Source of the DNA: Quercus robur
Lineage: Eukaryota; Streptophyta; Magnoliopsida; Fagales; Fagaceae
Length of the DNA stretch: 64,000 bases
Reading direction: 5' to 3'
Assembly (NCBI RefSeq): GCF_932294415.1
Contig: NC_065536.1
Location: 55,305,854-55,369,853, forward strand
Numbering within the stretch: the first letter of the stretch is position 1; every line of letters starts with the position of its first letter. The notes under the pieces were generated by a model that was not told the DNA's origin, made no database searches, and worked only from the letters and a program-made list of their open reading frames with translations. This document shows positions 47,111 to 58,177 of the stretch, one piece after another. Made by a program: the position numbers and the translations under genes.

Positions 47111-47534
47111 AGCAGGGACTCGTCACATCCCACTTCCGGTGTGACTGAGTTGAAAACCTCCCTTGTCATCTCCATCCGCTCTCTCATGAGCATACCTAAT
47201 ATGGCTCCCCTTTTCCCTCTTTTGTTCCTTTTACTTTCTTTTCATTGCTTCCCTCTTCTTCTCCTCCTTCCTGCTCATGTCTTCCATCTTCTTTTTCCTT
47301 TGCACTCCTCAGCGACAAGAGCTTGCTGAAGTGCTTCCATGTGTTCTAATTCTTCTTCCTTCCCCTTCTCTCTTTCTATATAAAGTTCTTCTTCTGATAT
47401 GAACAGTACTGAGGCAGAGATTTTAGAGAGACTTTGAAGGCGAGTTTAAAGGACATCTGGCGATTTACTTATCTGTATTACGGATGTTATTACTGCTTCA
47501 ACAGTTCATTTTTTGTATAGGCTTGCTTAAGCCC

Positions 47535-47578
47535 TTCCTTGTACGTTGTAATAATTTTTATATTAATAAAAGTTACTG
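47535..47578 (+). terminator. Possible poly(A) region of antisense cassette a (element 2)
   Basis: TTGTACGTTGTAATAATTTT then TTAATAAAAGTTAC: a UGUA motif, a U-rich tract and an AATAAA-like signal, conserved at 56164-56205 in element 3. It would end an antisense transcript of about 0.7 kb. Inference only. Confidence 0.35.
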
Positions 47579-47949
47579 TTATTCTATTTCGCATGTTCTG
47601 TTTATATGTTCTAATAAATTTGCAAGTTCTGCTCGGCGCAGTAGTATAGCATTTGAACCAATGACAACTAAGGCCAAAGTACTTGCTAATAAAAAGACGC
47701 CATAATAACTTTAACAAAATTATTATTCGACATAACAATCCGACCAGGGAGGAACGAGACTTACCTTAAAATTAATCGTGATGGGGATTAAGTGCTTGAT
47801 AAGGTGCAAGAAGTAATTATCCGAGGACATGTCACCCTTTCAATGAGCAATTTCTTTAGGCTAACGATCATCAGTTCGTTTCGCCATCTTCTTAACACAC
47901 TGGCCTTAACCTTTTCCAGTATTTAAGCCGAGAAACTTCTCCATCCGAG

Positions 47950-48265
47950 TAGTTGATTTCCCAAAAGGCCTGAGTCCGAGGACTTCGCACAGCCAGGGTT
48001 TTGTTTAGGACTTATACTTTTTCTTTTAGGTGCTCGGTTTCCCCATAGGCTTGAGTCCGAGGGCCATGCAAGTCCTAGGTTCTGTCCAAGACTTATAAGA
48101 TATCTTTTTTATGTTCCTGGTTTCCCTCTAGGCTTGAGTCCGAGGACCATGCAAGTCCTAGGTTCTGTCCAAGACTTATAAGATATCTTTTTCGTACTTG
48201 GTTTTCCCATAGGCTTGAGTCCGAGGACCATGCAAGTCCTAGGTTCTGTCCAAGACTCTTTGAGT
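47950..48265 (-). repeat. Short tandem array of element 2
   Basis: Three good units and one degenerate unit of about 80 bp, with TTTCCCCATAGGCTTGAGTC and GAGGACCATGCAAGTCCTAG. It is the same repeat as the main array at 49535, but separate and more diverged, lying beside cassette a. Confidence 0.85.
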
Positions 48266-48618
48266 TCAGATTCTCCCTTTCATAAGGCATTTCCCAAGGC
48301 GCCGAGCAGGGGTTGTCCTCGGCCACGGCCATTGCTCGGCGTGGGCCACAGTACCTGGGCCCTCACGCAAAGCGAGCCCTGGCCACGAATCCACTTAGCC
48401 CATGAATTAAGAGATATTTCTGCAACCTCTGGCCACGCGGTACTCTCTGATGTCACAGTGACCGAGGTGCGCCTTTACGAGGCTCTTTAATCTTGTGGTT
48501 GCAGTTGATGTTGGAAGTTGAGCCAGAACTGTTTTGTCTGTAGCGTTCCTTGGGACGCCGCGTGAGTTGACTGCCATCACCTTGTCTTTTCAAATAAATG
48601 GGAGGGAGAGAAAGTTGC

Positions 48619-48627
48619 TTTATATAC
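48619..48627 (+). promoter_or_regulatory. TATA box of antisense cassette b (element 2)
   Basis: TTTATATAC, 69 bp before the ATG of the 85-codon ORF. Element 3 has TTTATATACA at the matching place (57211-57220). Confidence 0.5.
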
Positions 48628-48695
48628 GCATAAATCCTTCAGTTTTCTCCCACATCACAGCTTCCATATCCGGAGCTCTCCTCCCTTAGCATAAC

Positions 48696-48953
48696 ATGTT
48701 TCGGGCACGGGTTGGGAAGAAAGAAATTTCTCCGCCGCAGATGCACCGTGCCTTCATGAGACTCAGAATAGTACGGTATGGGCACAGGAAGCTTAGGTTC
48801 AGGAGAATACTCCATTTCGACCGAGGGGGAAGGGAATCTTTCCCTCTTTTAGTCAAAATTCGAAGCAGGTTCTGTCCATGCCAGAATTTTGGTGTGGCAG
48901 AAGAAAGATTTTCCGCCATCAACGCCTCTGCTTTGCGGCAGGCGTATATTTAG
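48696..48953 (+). CDS. Antisense ORF of cassette b (element 2)
   Basis: An 85-codon frame, very basic: begins MFRARVGKKEISPPQ and includes RILHFDRGG, FPLLVKIRSRF and EERFSAINASALRQA. The element 3 ORF at 57288 has exactly the same length and stop, with roughly 70% identical residues by eye. Element 1 has a longer, more diverged relative. No family recognised. Its start, stop and upstream TATA are kept in both elements, while flanking DNA has accepted indels. Confidence 0.45.
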   Translation: MFRARVGKKEISPPQMHRAFMRLRIVRYGHRKLRFRRILHFDRGGRESFPLLVKIRSRFCPCQNFGVAEERFSAINASALRQAYI

Positions 48954-49534
48954 TGAAAGCCCCTCAACTTCCAACTCCCTGCACCTTTCCTTCAGCGGTG
49001 TCAGGCTCAAGTTGGGTTTCTTTTGCTGTTTGAGTTGTGGGCATGCGAAAGCATTGAGGAAGAACAAGGTCTTGGAGCTGTAGCCAACCTCTCCTCTGAT
49101 CTACTTCCTCAACTTTATTTTATTCCCTTGTATCTTCCTTTCTTTTCAGTTATGTAATGAGCTTTGACGCAAACCGATTCCAACTTTTTATTGTACGCTG
49201 TACTATTTCTTTGTTTTAGTGATAATGGAAATTTCTTTACTTGTTTTGGATACTGTTCCTTTGACTACACTACCTTGTGAGTGAGTGTGCCCCATGCGTG
49301 TGTTTCTTTCCGAATATTTAGAGCTAAATAGCTTGAAATATAATCTAACTAACTCCCATTTATCAAATACTATCAGGCAATATATCGATAATTTATAGTA
49401 AATCAAACTTGGGAAACTAACCGGGATAGCAGTTGAATAATCTGTGATAAGCGCGTGAATACCGTCCAAGGCTGATAATCTCTAAATAATCCATCCGAGC
49501 AATCGACTGGGAAGTAGGGAACTCCGATGGTGCT

Positions 49535-51070
49535 TATGTACTTGGTTTCCCCATAGGCTTGAATCCGAGGACCATACAAGGCCTAGGTTCCGTCCAAAAC
49601 TTATGGTTTTTTATTGTTTGTACTTGGTTTCCCCATAGGCTTGGGTCCGAGGACCATGCAAGGCCTTGGTTCTGTCCAAAACTTGTAAGATTTCTTGTTT
49701 GTACTTGGTTTCCCCATAGGCTTGGGTCCGAGGAGCATGCAAGGCCTTGGTTCTGTCCAAAACTTGTAAGATTTCTTTTTCGTACTTGGTTTCCCCATAG
49801 GCTTGGGTCCGAGGACCATGCAAGGCCTTGGTTCTGTCCAAAACTTGTAAGATTTCTTGTTTGTACTTGGTTTCCCCATAGGCTTGGGTCCGAGGACCAT
49901 GCAAGGCCTTGGTTCTGTCCAAAACTTGTAAGATTTCTTTTTCGTACTTGGTTTCCCCATAGGCTTGGGTCCGAGGACCATGCAAGGCCTTGGTTCTGTC
50001 CAAAAGTTGTAAGATTTCTTTTTCGTACTTGGTTTCCCCATAGGCTTGGGTCCGAGGACCATGCAAGGCCTTGGTTCTGTCGAAAAATTGTAAGATTTCT
50101 TTTTCGTACTTGGTTTCCCCATAGGCTTGGGTCCAAGGCCTTGGTTCTGTCGAAAAATTGTAAGATTTATTTTTCGTACTTGGTTTCCCCATAGGCTTGG
50201 GTCCAAGGACCATGCAAGGCCTTGGTTCTGTCCAAAACTTGTAAGGTTTCTTGTTTGTACTTGGTTTCCCCATAGGCTTGGGTCCGAGGACCATGCAAGG
50301 CCTTGGTTCTGTCCAAAACTTGTAAGATTTCTTGTTTGTACTTGGTTTCCCCATAGGCTTGGGTCCGAGGACCATGCAAGGCCTTGGTTCTGTCCAAAAC
50401 TTGTAAGATTTCTTTTTCGTACTTGGTTTCCCCATAGGCTTGGGTCCGAGGACCATGCAAGGCCTTGGTTCTGTCCAAAACTTGTAAGATTTCTTTTTCG
50501 TACTTGGTTTCCCCATAGGCTTGGGTCCGAAGACCATGCAAGGCCTTGGTTCTGTCCAAAACTTGTAAGATTTCTTTTTCGTACTTGGTTTCCCCATAGG
50601 CTTGGGTCCGAGGACCATGAAAGGCCTTGGTTCTGTCCAAAACTTGTAAGATTTCTTGTTTGTACTTGGTTTCCCCATAGGCTTGGGTCCGAGGATCATG
50701 CAAGGCCTTGGTTCTGTCCAAAACTTGTAAGGTTTCTTGTTTGTACTTGGTTTCCCCATAGGCTTGGGTCCGAGGACCATGCAAGGCCTTGGTTCTGTCC
50801 AAAACTTGTAAGATTTCTTGTTTGTACTTGGTTTCCCCATAGGCTTGGGTCCGAGGACCATGCAAGGCCTTGGTTCTGTCCAAAACTTGTAAGATTTCTT
50901 TTTCGTACTTGGTTTCCCCATAGGCTTGGGTCCGAGGACCATGCAAGGCCTTGGTTCTGTCCAAAACTTGTAAGATTTCTTGTTTGTACTTGGTTTCCCC
51001 ATAGGCTTGGGTCCGAGGACCATGCAAGGCCTTGGTTCTGTCCAAAACTTGTAAGATTTCTTTTTTGTTA
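49535..51070 (-). repeat. 81-bp tandem array of element 2
   Basis: About 19 units; one is shortened near 50130. Each reads (plus strand) GTACTTGGTTTCCCCATAGG, CTTGGGTCCGAGGACCATGC and AAGGCCTTGGTTCTGTCC. Two subtypes alternate in the spacer (TTCTTGTTTGTAC and TTCTTTTTCGTAC), and neighbouring units are otherwise nearly identical. Open frames of up to 470 codons run through it on both strands and in several frames. Confidence 0.95.
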
Positions 51071-51310
51071 AGTAGTCTTTTCTCTATACTTATTTATTTT
51101 TCGAAGGTCAGCCCCTAGGCCAGGGAGGGAAGAGTTGGCTCGAGGCCGGAAGCCCCTAGAGCTGCCCGCTCCGTTAGCAGTGCAAGGCGTAGCCCCTAGC
51201 AGAAGCTTATAGCGGAGCAACAACTGTACGTCACCGGAGATGGGAAAAACTCGTGAATCTCTGCTTGCTGGAGAGCTGACTCATGCACCACCCGTGCCCA
51301 CGTGCAAGCC

Positions 51311-51328
51311 TTCCCACAGACGGCGCCA
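51311..51328 (-). promoter_or_regulatory. Primer-binding site of element 2
   Basis: Minus-strand TGGCGCCGTCTGTGGGAA, two bases inside the LTR, identical to element 1. Confidence 0.8.
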
Positions 51329-51330
51329 AT

Positions 51331-52086
51331 TGTAGGGACACGAATCTCTAGCGGCCCAACAACGATGGCGTTGGGCTCGCGCATGATGGATCCCTCACAA
51401 TAAAATTTGTAGAGAGTGGGCTTGAAAGGCTAGGGTTGGGTCACGAGGCGTTAGTTCAGGCCGAGCTTTAGATGAACCCAAAACAAGAAAAGGCTTTAGT
51501 TTGGATATTCAGGCCTTACACCTTTGCAACTTGAGAGATTTGGCTCCTCGGATTATGTCCGAGGAGCACTAATGTTTTCTCCGGTTACCCGACGGTGGGT
51601 TTTTCGGGGTGATGCGCATATATTCTCCGGGCATTCTCCCTCTTGAAGTTTTTTCTCCGGAAGTGAGATGGGGTCCTTTACTTCGTTACCCAACGTTTTC
51701 TTTTATACTACCCTACGTTCGTTGTCCCTCGTCCACGTGTAGGGTCGACCTTTCCAGGACAGATATCTGTCCCATCCATCTAATCCCGAAATTGTGGGAG
51801 ATGATCAATAAAGCCTAAGAATCCGGCTTTGTTAGGTGCAGTGTCATATCAGTGAAAGGTATTAAGGACAACTTCCCCCAAGATATTTTTTGATCCTTTA
51901 AGTTAGCTTGTAGGCCACTCTCATCCATGAGACTTCGGGCCTGCCGAGGACTAAGCTGTCCTCGGCTGTATCTTCGGACCACTTTGGACTTCCTATTTTT
52001 GAGCTTGGGCCCTGGCCCCCTTCAGTGTGGACCTGTAGACTCCCCATAAGCGAGCGGGCCGGGCCCATAAACTATTGGGCCCCACA
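51331..52086 (-). repeat. 5' LTR of element 2
   Basis: 756 bp, followed by the ATAAT duplication. Same internal promoter and hairpin motifs as the left LTR. Confidence 0.93.
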
Positions 52087-52769
52087 ATAATAATAATAAT
52101 AATAATAATAAAGTTTTTGAAAGTCATTCATAAGTTGTATGTAGAATATTGAAACAAAACCAGTAGATAACAATGATAATAAGAATCCTACATTGATAAT
52201 AGTTTTTAAGTTGTATGTAGTGACTTTCGTGCATTTACTTTTATATTTTAGCATTGCTTTATTATATGTATAAGAGAGAGTCCTAATAGGAGTCTCTTTC
52301 TCTCTTTTTCTTAATCTTAAATTTTTTTTTTTTACGTGACTTTTTGTTTGAATTAAATCAAATTAAAAAATATAGATAAAAAATGCTGATGTGAAAAATT
52401 GGAGAGAGGTCAACCAAAAGTCAAGACTTCGGTTACCTGTGTGATGCACAAGATAGTTAAATAAAAATTAAAAGTATTTATTTTGCTTAAAGGTCTATGA
52501 CTTGACTTATAAAACTTGAAATGAATGAAAATAAGTAATTTTTTATTCAATATAATGGTTTAGAAAAATTCTTTTTCTTTTATATCATATGTTCTACATA
52601 ACCCATGCAGATATTATTAATAAATTAATATTCTGTTTTTTCATTATTTGATTGGAGGAATATAATAATAATAATAATAAGTTTGTGAAAGTCATTAATA
52701 AGTTGTATGTAGAATATTGAAACAAAACCTACAGATAACAATGATAATAAGAATCCTACATTGATAATA

Positions 52770-53102
52770 CTCCATCTGTCCCAGTTTGTTTGTCCTCTAT
52801 TCCATTTTAAGATATCCGAAAATGTTGTCCTGTTTCTAAAAATAGAAGTCATTAATTTACTAATGTTCCTATTATACCTCAACTTTATTTTCAAAACTAT
52901 TTGAAAAGAAAACTAACAAATATTTTAAAAAATCATCTAATTGGGACACATTTAGAATAACTCTTTTAAAAAAAAATGATAAATTTATTTAAGAGTAGTT
53001 TTGAAAACTTATACATTTTTATAAGACAGACAAGACAATAAATGATATTTCTTAAAAAAGTTTGACTTTTTAAACATGACAAACAAATTGGAATAGAAGG
53101 AG
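52770..53102. mobile_element. Stowaway-like MITE (333 bp)
   Basis: The ends CTCCATCTGTCCCAGTTTGT and the complement of GACAAACAAATTGGAATAGA (then AGGAG) are imperfect inverted repeats of the Tc1/mariner Stowaway type. It is flanked by TA on both sides. Helitron copy A has the empty site (GATAATAGTTTTTAAG, about 52195-52210), proving the boundaries. Confidence 0.85.
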
Positions 53103-53284
53103 TAGTTTTTAAGTTGTAGAGTCTCTCTCTTTTTCTTAATCCTAAAGTTTTTTTTTTTACGAGACTTTTTTTTTTTGGAATTAAATCAAATTAAAAAATA
53201 TAAATAAAAAATGCTGATGTGGAAAATTGTGGAGAGATCAATCAAAAGTCAAGACTTCAGTTATATATATATTAAAGTTAATTA

Positions 53285-53405
53285 CATGAGAGTGTGACTA
53301 GGATACCACATTCACCTTTATAAAATCATATTTTACAGTAAAATTCTTTACCATTTCTTTTTATAAGGCTTAAGGCTTAATCATGCTAATCATCTATTGA
53401 TGTTA

Positions 53406-53436
<31 letters not shown>

Positions 53437-53478
53437 TTTTCAATTGTTCAATCACTCAATCCCATTTAAAACAGAAAA

Positions 53479-53518
<40 letters not shown>

Positions 53519-54035
53519 GTCACAACAAAAATAGTTTTCGCACAAGTGATGCTAAGGAATACAACAAAATTTTATATTGTCTTTACAAATTGACGCATGG
53601 TCAATTACAAGGATGAATGATGATTCACCAAGGCCCAATTTAATTTTGTGGGTCTTCTAAGAGTTTATTTCAGAATAGACTAGTAGAGTCAACGATTTGG
53701 ATAAAATTTAAAAAGATAAAAATAAAAATTGGAGCCACAGTGTTTTAAGGTGAAAGTGTGACTAGGATACCACCTTCACGTTTATATATATATATATATA
53801 TATATATTGTAAATCTTGCCGTTCGAACCACTTCTTCCTAGACTCCAAACACCTTATGCATGGAAATTTGTCAATTCAATTACAAAGCATTTTGCTGCTC
53901 AATCCCATTTAAAATTGTAAATTTTCAGAAGTTGTCACAATATAAATAGTTTTCGCACAAGTAATGCTAATGAATACTACAAAAATTTGATACTATCTTT
54001 ACAAATGGACACATCATCAATTATAAAATCATTTA
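53285..54035. repeat. Local tandem duplication (~450-bp unit)
   Basis: 53285-53600 and 53748-54030 share GTGTGACTAGGATACCAC, CTCAATCCCATTTAAAA, AATAGTTTTCGCACAAGT and CTTTACAAAT in order, with an (AT)n microsatellite at the same place in each. No gene. Confidence 0.8.
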
Positions 54036-54295
54036 TCATTTTTTTTATATTGTTAATTTTTATTAATCACATTAATTGTTACATTAATTTTAAAAATATA
54101 ATATAATAAAATTTGTAGTTGATATATTAGTTTTTAAAATAGAGTATAATAAAATATGTAGTTAATATTTTTCATTTTTCACACGTATGGAAGATCATTT
54201 ATAACCACAATTTTTACAATTTTTGGTACACTAAATGAGAATTATGGTAGGAATCGTAATTTTTATTATTGGGAATAAAATGTGTTATAACTTAT

Positions 54296-55047
54296 TGTAG
54301 GGACACGATTCTCAAACGGCCCAACAAGGACGTTGGGTTCGCACGTGAAGGATCCCTCACAATAAGATTTGTAGAGAGTGGGCTTAAAAGGCTAGCGTCT
54401 GGTCACGGGGTGTTGGTCCGAACCGGACTTTTAGGGAAACTCAGATAAGAAAAGGTTGCAGCCTGGATATCCAAGCCCAACAACTTTGTAACTTGAGGGA
54501 TTGGACTCCTCGGATCATGTCCGAGGAGCACTACTGCTTTTCTCCGGTTACCCGGCGGCGGGTTTTTCGTGGTGGTGTACATGTATTGTCCGGTCATTCT
54601 CGTCCCTGGAGTTTTTCCCAGGAAGTGAGATGGGGATCCCCTTCTAATTAGTTTACCTTTCCTTTTATACTAGCCTACGTTTGCTGTCCCTCGTCCACGT
54701 GTAGGGTCAACTTTTCCAGGACTGACATTTGTCCCGTCAATCTAATCCCAGAATTGTTGGGGATGGTTAATAAAGCCTAAAAATCAGGTTCTGTTAGGTG
54801 CAGAGTCTTATCAGTGAAGGGTATTAAGGACAACTTCCCTGAGATATTTTCTGATCTTTAGAGTTGGCCCGTATGCCACTTTCATCAATGAGACTTTGGG
54901 TCTGCCGAGGACCAAGCTGTCCTCGGCTGTATCCCCGGGCCATTTTGAGCTTCTTATCTTTGAGCTTGGGCCATGGCCTTCTTCGGCTCGAGCCTGTGGA
55001 CTCCCCATAAGCAAGCGGGCCGGGCCCATAAATTATTGGGCCCCACA
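54296..55047 (-). repeat. 3' LTR of element 3
   Basis: 752 bp, TG...CA. It contains the hairpin GCCGAGGAC...GTCCTCGGC and minus-strand ACACGTGG plus TAGTATAAAAG. Confidence 0.93.
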
Positions 55048-55533
55048 ATAGCCCCTCAAAACCCTGCTGTCCAACATCTTAGTTGGAAAGGTGGGTTTTG
55101 GTAATACCGAGCCTTTATTGTGGCTCATTCAATTCAGCCCTTGATCAACGTTGGCGACTCTTCACCTCCCCAGGGAATGCGCTGGTCTACGAGACATTTC
55201 CCTCAATTTACGCGCGATGCGTTTATGCCGTTTGGTCATTTGAAACATGCCTTTAATATCTTCCTTTTACGAGACCCCCCAGATTCAACGGTTTTTGATA
55301 GCATGGGGGAGTGAAACGGGTGTATTGATGTTTGCAGATCTCTTTGGAGATCTGCACACATTAAGTAATCTCCTCTTCGTCCCCTATATAAAGAGAAGAA
55401 ACAAGAGTTGTTTCTCCCACAGATGAATCCCTTTAATCCCCACAAAATTTGAATCCCTCAGACTCCTTCCGGAGTTTATTCTTGCTCTTCGGTTACATCT
55501 TAGCCTGAAATACACTCACCGTAGTATTAAGCA

Positions 55534-55653
55534 ATGAAGGAACCATTCCCTTCCCAGAAACACTATGTTCTAGCGAAGCTTAAAATGGCCCGGTCAGGGC
55601 AAAGATGGCGGAGACTCAAGATTCGTCCCGCCGTCCTTTTAACCAAAATCTGA
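55534..55653 (+). CDS. Antisense ORF of cassette a (element 3)
   Basis: 39 codons: MKEPFPSQKHYVLAKLKMAR, then SGQRWRRLKI and LLTKI, the counterpart of 46991-47110, with a TATA box at 55384-55393. Unknown family; too short to judge alone. Confidence 0.35.
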   Translation: MKEPFPSQKHYVLAKLKMARSGQRWRRLKIRPAVLLTKI

Positions 55654-56574
55654 AGCAGGGACTCGTCACGTCACACTTTCGGCGTGGCTGAGCCGAGGAA
55701 ACACATCATCATTACCACCCGCTCTTTCACGAGTATATCTAATATGGCGCCAGCGTGTTAGGAGTCAGGAATGGGGTAGGGACTAAGTGCCCCTGCTTCT
55801 TCCTCTCTTTGTTCACTGGCGCCCCCCTTTGCCTCTCTCTCTTCTTCTCCTCCTTCCTACTCATGTCCTCCATCTTCTTCATTCATCTCCTCCATCTTCT
55901 GCTCATGTCCTCCATCTTCTTTTTCCTTTGCGCTTCTTGATGTCAAGAGCTTGCTGAAGTGCCTCCATGTATTCCAATTCTTCTTCCTTCTCCTTCATTT
56001 TTTTCTAAAGAAGGTTCTTCTCCTGATATGAGCAGTACTGAGGCAGAGATTGGAGAGATTTTGAAGGCGAGTTTAAAAGACACCTGACTATTTACTGATC
56101 TGTATTGCGGATGCTATTGTTGCTTTAGCAATTCATTTTTTGTATAGGCTTGTTTAAGCCCTTCTTTGTACGTTGTAATAATTTTTCATATTAATAAAAG
56201 TTATCGTTATTCTACTTCGCATGCTCTGTTTATGTGTTTTAATAAATTTGCAAACACTGCTCGGCACAATAGTATAGCATTCGAATCAACGACAACTAAG
56301 GCCAAAATACTTGTTAATAAAAAGATGCCACCATAACTTTAACAGAATTACTTGACATAGCAATGCCGACCAGGGAGGGATGACACTTACCTCAAAATTA
56401 GCCAAGATGAGGACTGAGTATTCGATATGGTGTAAGAAGTAACTACCCGAGGACATGTCATCCGCAAAACGAACAGTTTCCTTAGGCTATTGAATAGGGA
56501 GTCATTTTGTCATCTTAACATACTGGCCTTGACATTTTACAGTATTTGAGCCGAGAACTTTCTCATCCGAGTAG

Positions 56575-56850
56575 TTGGCGTTCCCATAGGCTTGAGTCCG
56601 AGAACCATGCAAGGCCTAGGTTCTGTCCAAAACTTTTTAGAGTACTTGGTTTCCCCATAGGCTTGAGTCTGAGGACCATGCGATGCCTTGGTTCTGTCCA
56701 AAACTTTTTAGAGTACTTGGTTTCCCCATAGGCTTGAGTCCGAGGACCATGCAATGCCTTGGTTCTGTCCAAAACTTTTTAGAGTACTTGGTTTCCCCAT
56801 AGGCTTGAGTCCGAGGACCATGCAATGCCTTGGTTCTGTCCAAAACCTTT
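56575..56850 (-). repeat. 71-bp tandem array of element 3
   Basis: Four units with the same core as the 81-bp repeat (TTTCCCCATAGGCTTGAGTC, GAGGACCATGCAATGCCTTG) but a shorter spacer (AAAACTTTTTAGAGTACTTG). The period of 71 shifts frame at each unit, so no protein frame is kept. Confidence 0.9.
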
Positions 56851-57210
56851 TGAGTTCAATTTCTCCCTTTCTTCAGATATATCACGAGGCGCCGAGCAGG
56901 AGGTTGCCCTCGGCAGCGGCTATTCCTCGGCGTGGGCCATAGTCCCTGGGCCCTTATGCAGAACGGGCCTGGGCCGCAAATTCACTAGGCCCACGAATTA
57001 AGAGGTATTTATGTAGTCTTTGGCCACGCGGTACTTTCTGATGTCCCAGTGTTCGAGGTGTGCCTTTACGAGGCTCCTTTAATCTTGTGGTTGCAGTTGA
57101 CGTTGGAAGTTGGGCCAGAGCCATTTTTTCTGTAGCGTTCCTTGGGACGCTGCGTGAGTTGACTGCCACCACCTTGTCTTTTCAAATAAATAGGAGGGAG
57201 AGAGAGTTGC

Positions 57211-57220
57211 TTTATATACA
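57211..57220 (+). promoter_or_regulatory. TATA box of antisense cassette b (element 3)
   Basis: TTTATATACA, 68 bp before the ORF start, in the same context as in element 2. Confidence 0.5.
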
Positions 57221-57287
57221 TACAGCTCCTTCAGTTTCCTCCCAAATCACAACTCCTATATTCAGTGCTGTCCTCCCTTAACATAAC

Positions 57288-57545
57288 ATGTTTGAGGCGA
57301 AGGTTGGGAAGGAAGAGCTCTCTCCGCCACAGAAGCGCCGTGTCCTAATGAGATTCAAAATAGTAAGGTGTGGACGCAGGAAGCATAAGTTCGGAGGAAT
57401 ACTCCATTTCGACCGAGGGGAAAGGGTGTTTCTCCCCCTTTTAGTCAAAATCCGAAGCAGGTTCTGTTCATGCCAGAATCTTGGCGTGTCAGAAGAAAGA
57501 TTCTCCGCCATCAGTGCCTCCGCCTTGCGGCAGGCAAATATTTAG
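57288..57545 (+). CDS. Antisense ORF of cassette b (element 3)
   Basis: 85 codons: MFEAKVGKEELSPPQ, RFKIVRCGRRKHKF, ILHFDRGE, LLVKIRSRF, SEERFSAISASALRQA. Same length as the element 2 ORF and the same start context (AACATAACATG against AGCATAACATG). No recognised family; basic and without a membrane segment. Expression is unknown. Confidence 0.45.
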   Translation: MFEAKVGKEELSPPQKRRVLMRFKIVRCGRRKHKFGGILHFDRGERVFLPLLVKIRSRFCSCQNLGVSEERFSAISASALRQANI

Positions 57546-58177
57546 AGAAAGCCCCTCAACTTCCGGCTCCCTGCACCTTTCCTTCAGCGGTGTCAGGCTC
57601 AAGTTGGGCTCTCTCTGCACTCTAGAGCTTCGAGGTTGCGGGCCCCAGGCTGGGTTCTTTTGCTGCCTGAGTTATGGGCATGTAAAAGCAATGAGGAAGA
57701 ATGAGGTCTTGAAGCAGTAGCCAACCTCTTTTCTATGCCACCTCCTCGGCTTTGTTTTATATACTTTTTCTTGTATCTTCCTATTCAGTTACGTAGTGAG
57801 CTCTGACATAAGCTGATTCCAGCTTTTCATTGTACGCTGTACTACTTCTTTGTTTTAGTAAAAATAGAAATCTATTTACATGTTTTGAGTACTGATCTTT
57901 TGGCAACACTACTTTGTGAATGGGTGTGCTCCATGGGTGAGTTTCTTCAAGAATATTCAGAGCAAGATACCTTGAAACATAATCTAACTAACTCTAATTT
58001 ACCAATACTACCAGGCATTATATCTATAATTCATAGTAAATTAAACTTAGGAAACTAACCGGGGTAACAGTTGAATATTCTGTGATAAGCGCGTGAATAC
58101 CGTCCAAGACTGATAATCTCTAAATGATCCATGCGAGCAGTCGACTGGGAAGTAGGGAACTTCGATTGTGTTTTTGC

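Larger units (their letters stand above)
45775..52086 (-). mobile_element. Non-autonomous LTR retrotransposon, element 2 (complete)
   Basis: LTRs of 756 bp each (45775-46530 and 51331-52086), TG...CA, flanked by ATAAT (45770-45774 and 52087-52091). The PBS is at 51311-51328 and the polypurine tract complement (ATAGCCCCTC) right after the left LTR. By eye about 12 differences separate the LTRs. The 4.8-kb interior, in sense order (right to left), has a ~250-bp leader, an ~81-bp array (49535-51070), antisense cassette b (ORF 48696-48953), a short array (about 47950-48265) and antisense cassette a (ORF 46991-47110). No gag-pol motif. The uninterrupted version of the insertion site is seen in Helitron copy B near 52660-52680. 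Confidence 0.93.
45519..53275 (-). mobile_element. Dimeric Helitron-like unit, interrupted by LTR element 2
   Basis: On the minus strand the 3' end reads CGTGCATCGCACGGG (hairpin), TTAGCAA, CTAG, then T, the Helitron terminus. The body occurs twice: copy A (45519-45774 plus 52087-52434) and copy B (52435-53275). They share ATAGTTAAATAAAAATTAAA, TTGATTGGAGGAATATAATA and GTCAAGACTTC. Copy B's own terminus is degenerate (GTTACCTGTGTGATGCAC). Host text just outside (GGCCCAATTT...GATAAAA, 45435-45518) reappears uninterrupted at 53610-53700, a likely empty site. Copy A is split by LTR element 2, copy B by a Stowaway-like MITE. Confidence 0.55.

Noticed and set aside
49611..51023. 470-codon open frame and similar frames in the tandem arrays
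   Set aside because: The 81-bp period keeps any stop-free frame open; several frames on both strands are open at once, and the frames break in the 71-bp array. No evidence of coding constraint.
46531..51330. Hidden gag, protease, RT or integrase in the LTR elements
   Set aside because: I looked for the zinc knuckle, DTG/DSG, YxDD and HHCC/DDE patterns in all frames given; none is present, so the elements are called non-autonomous.
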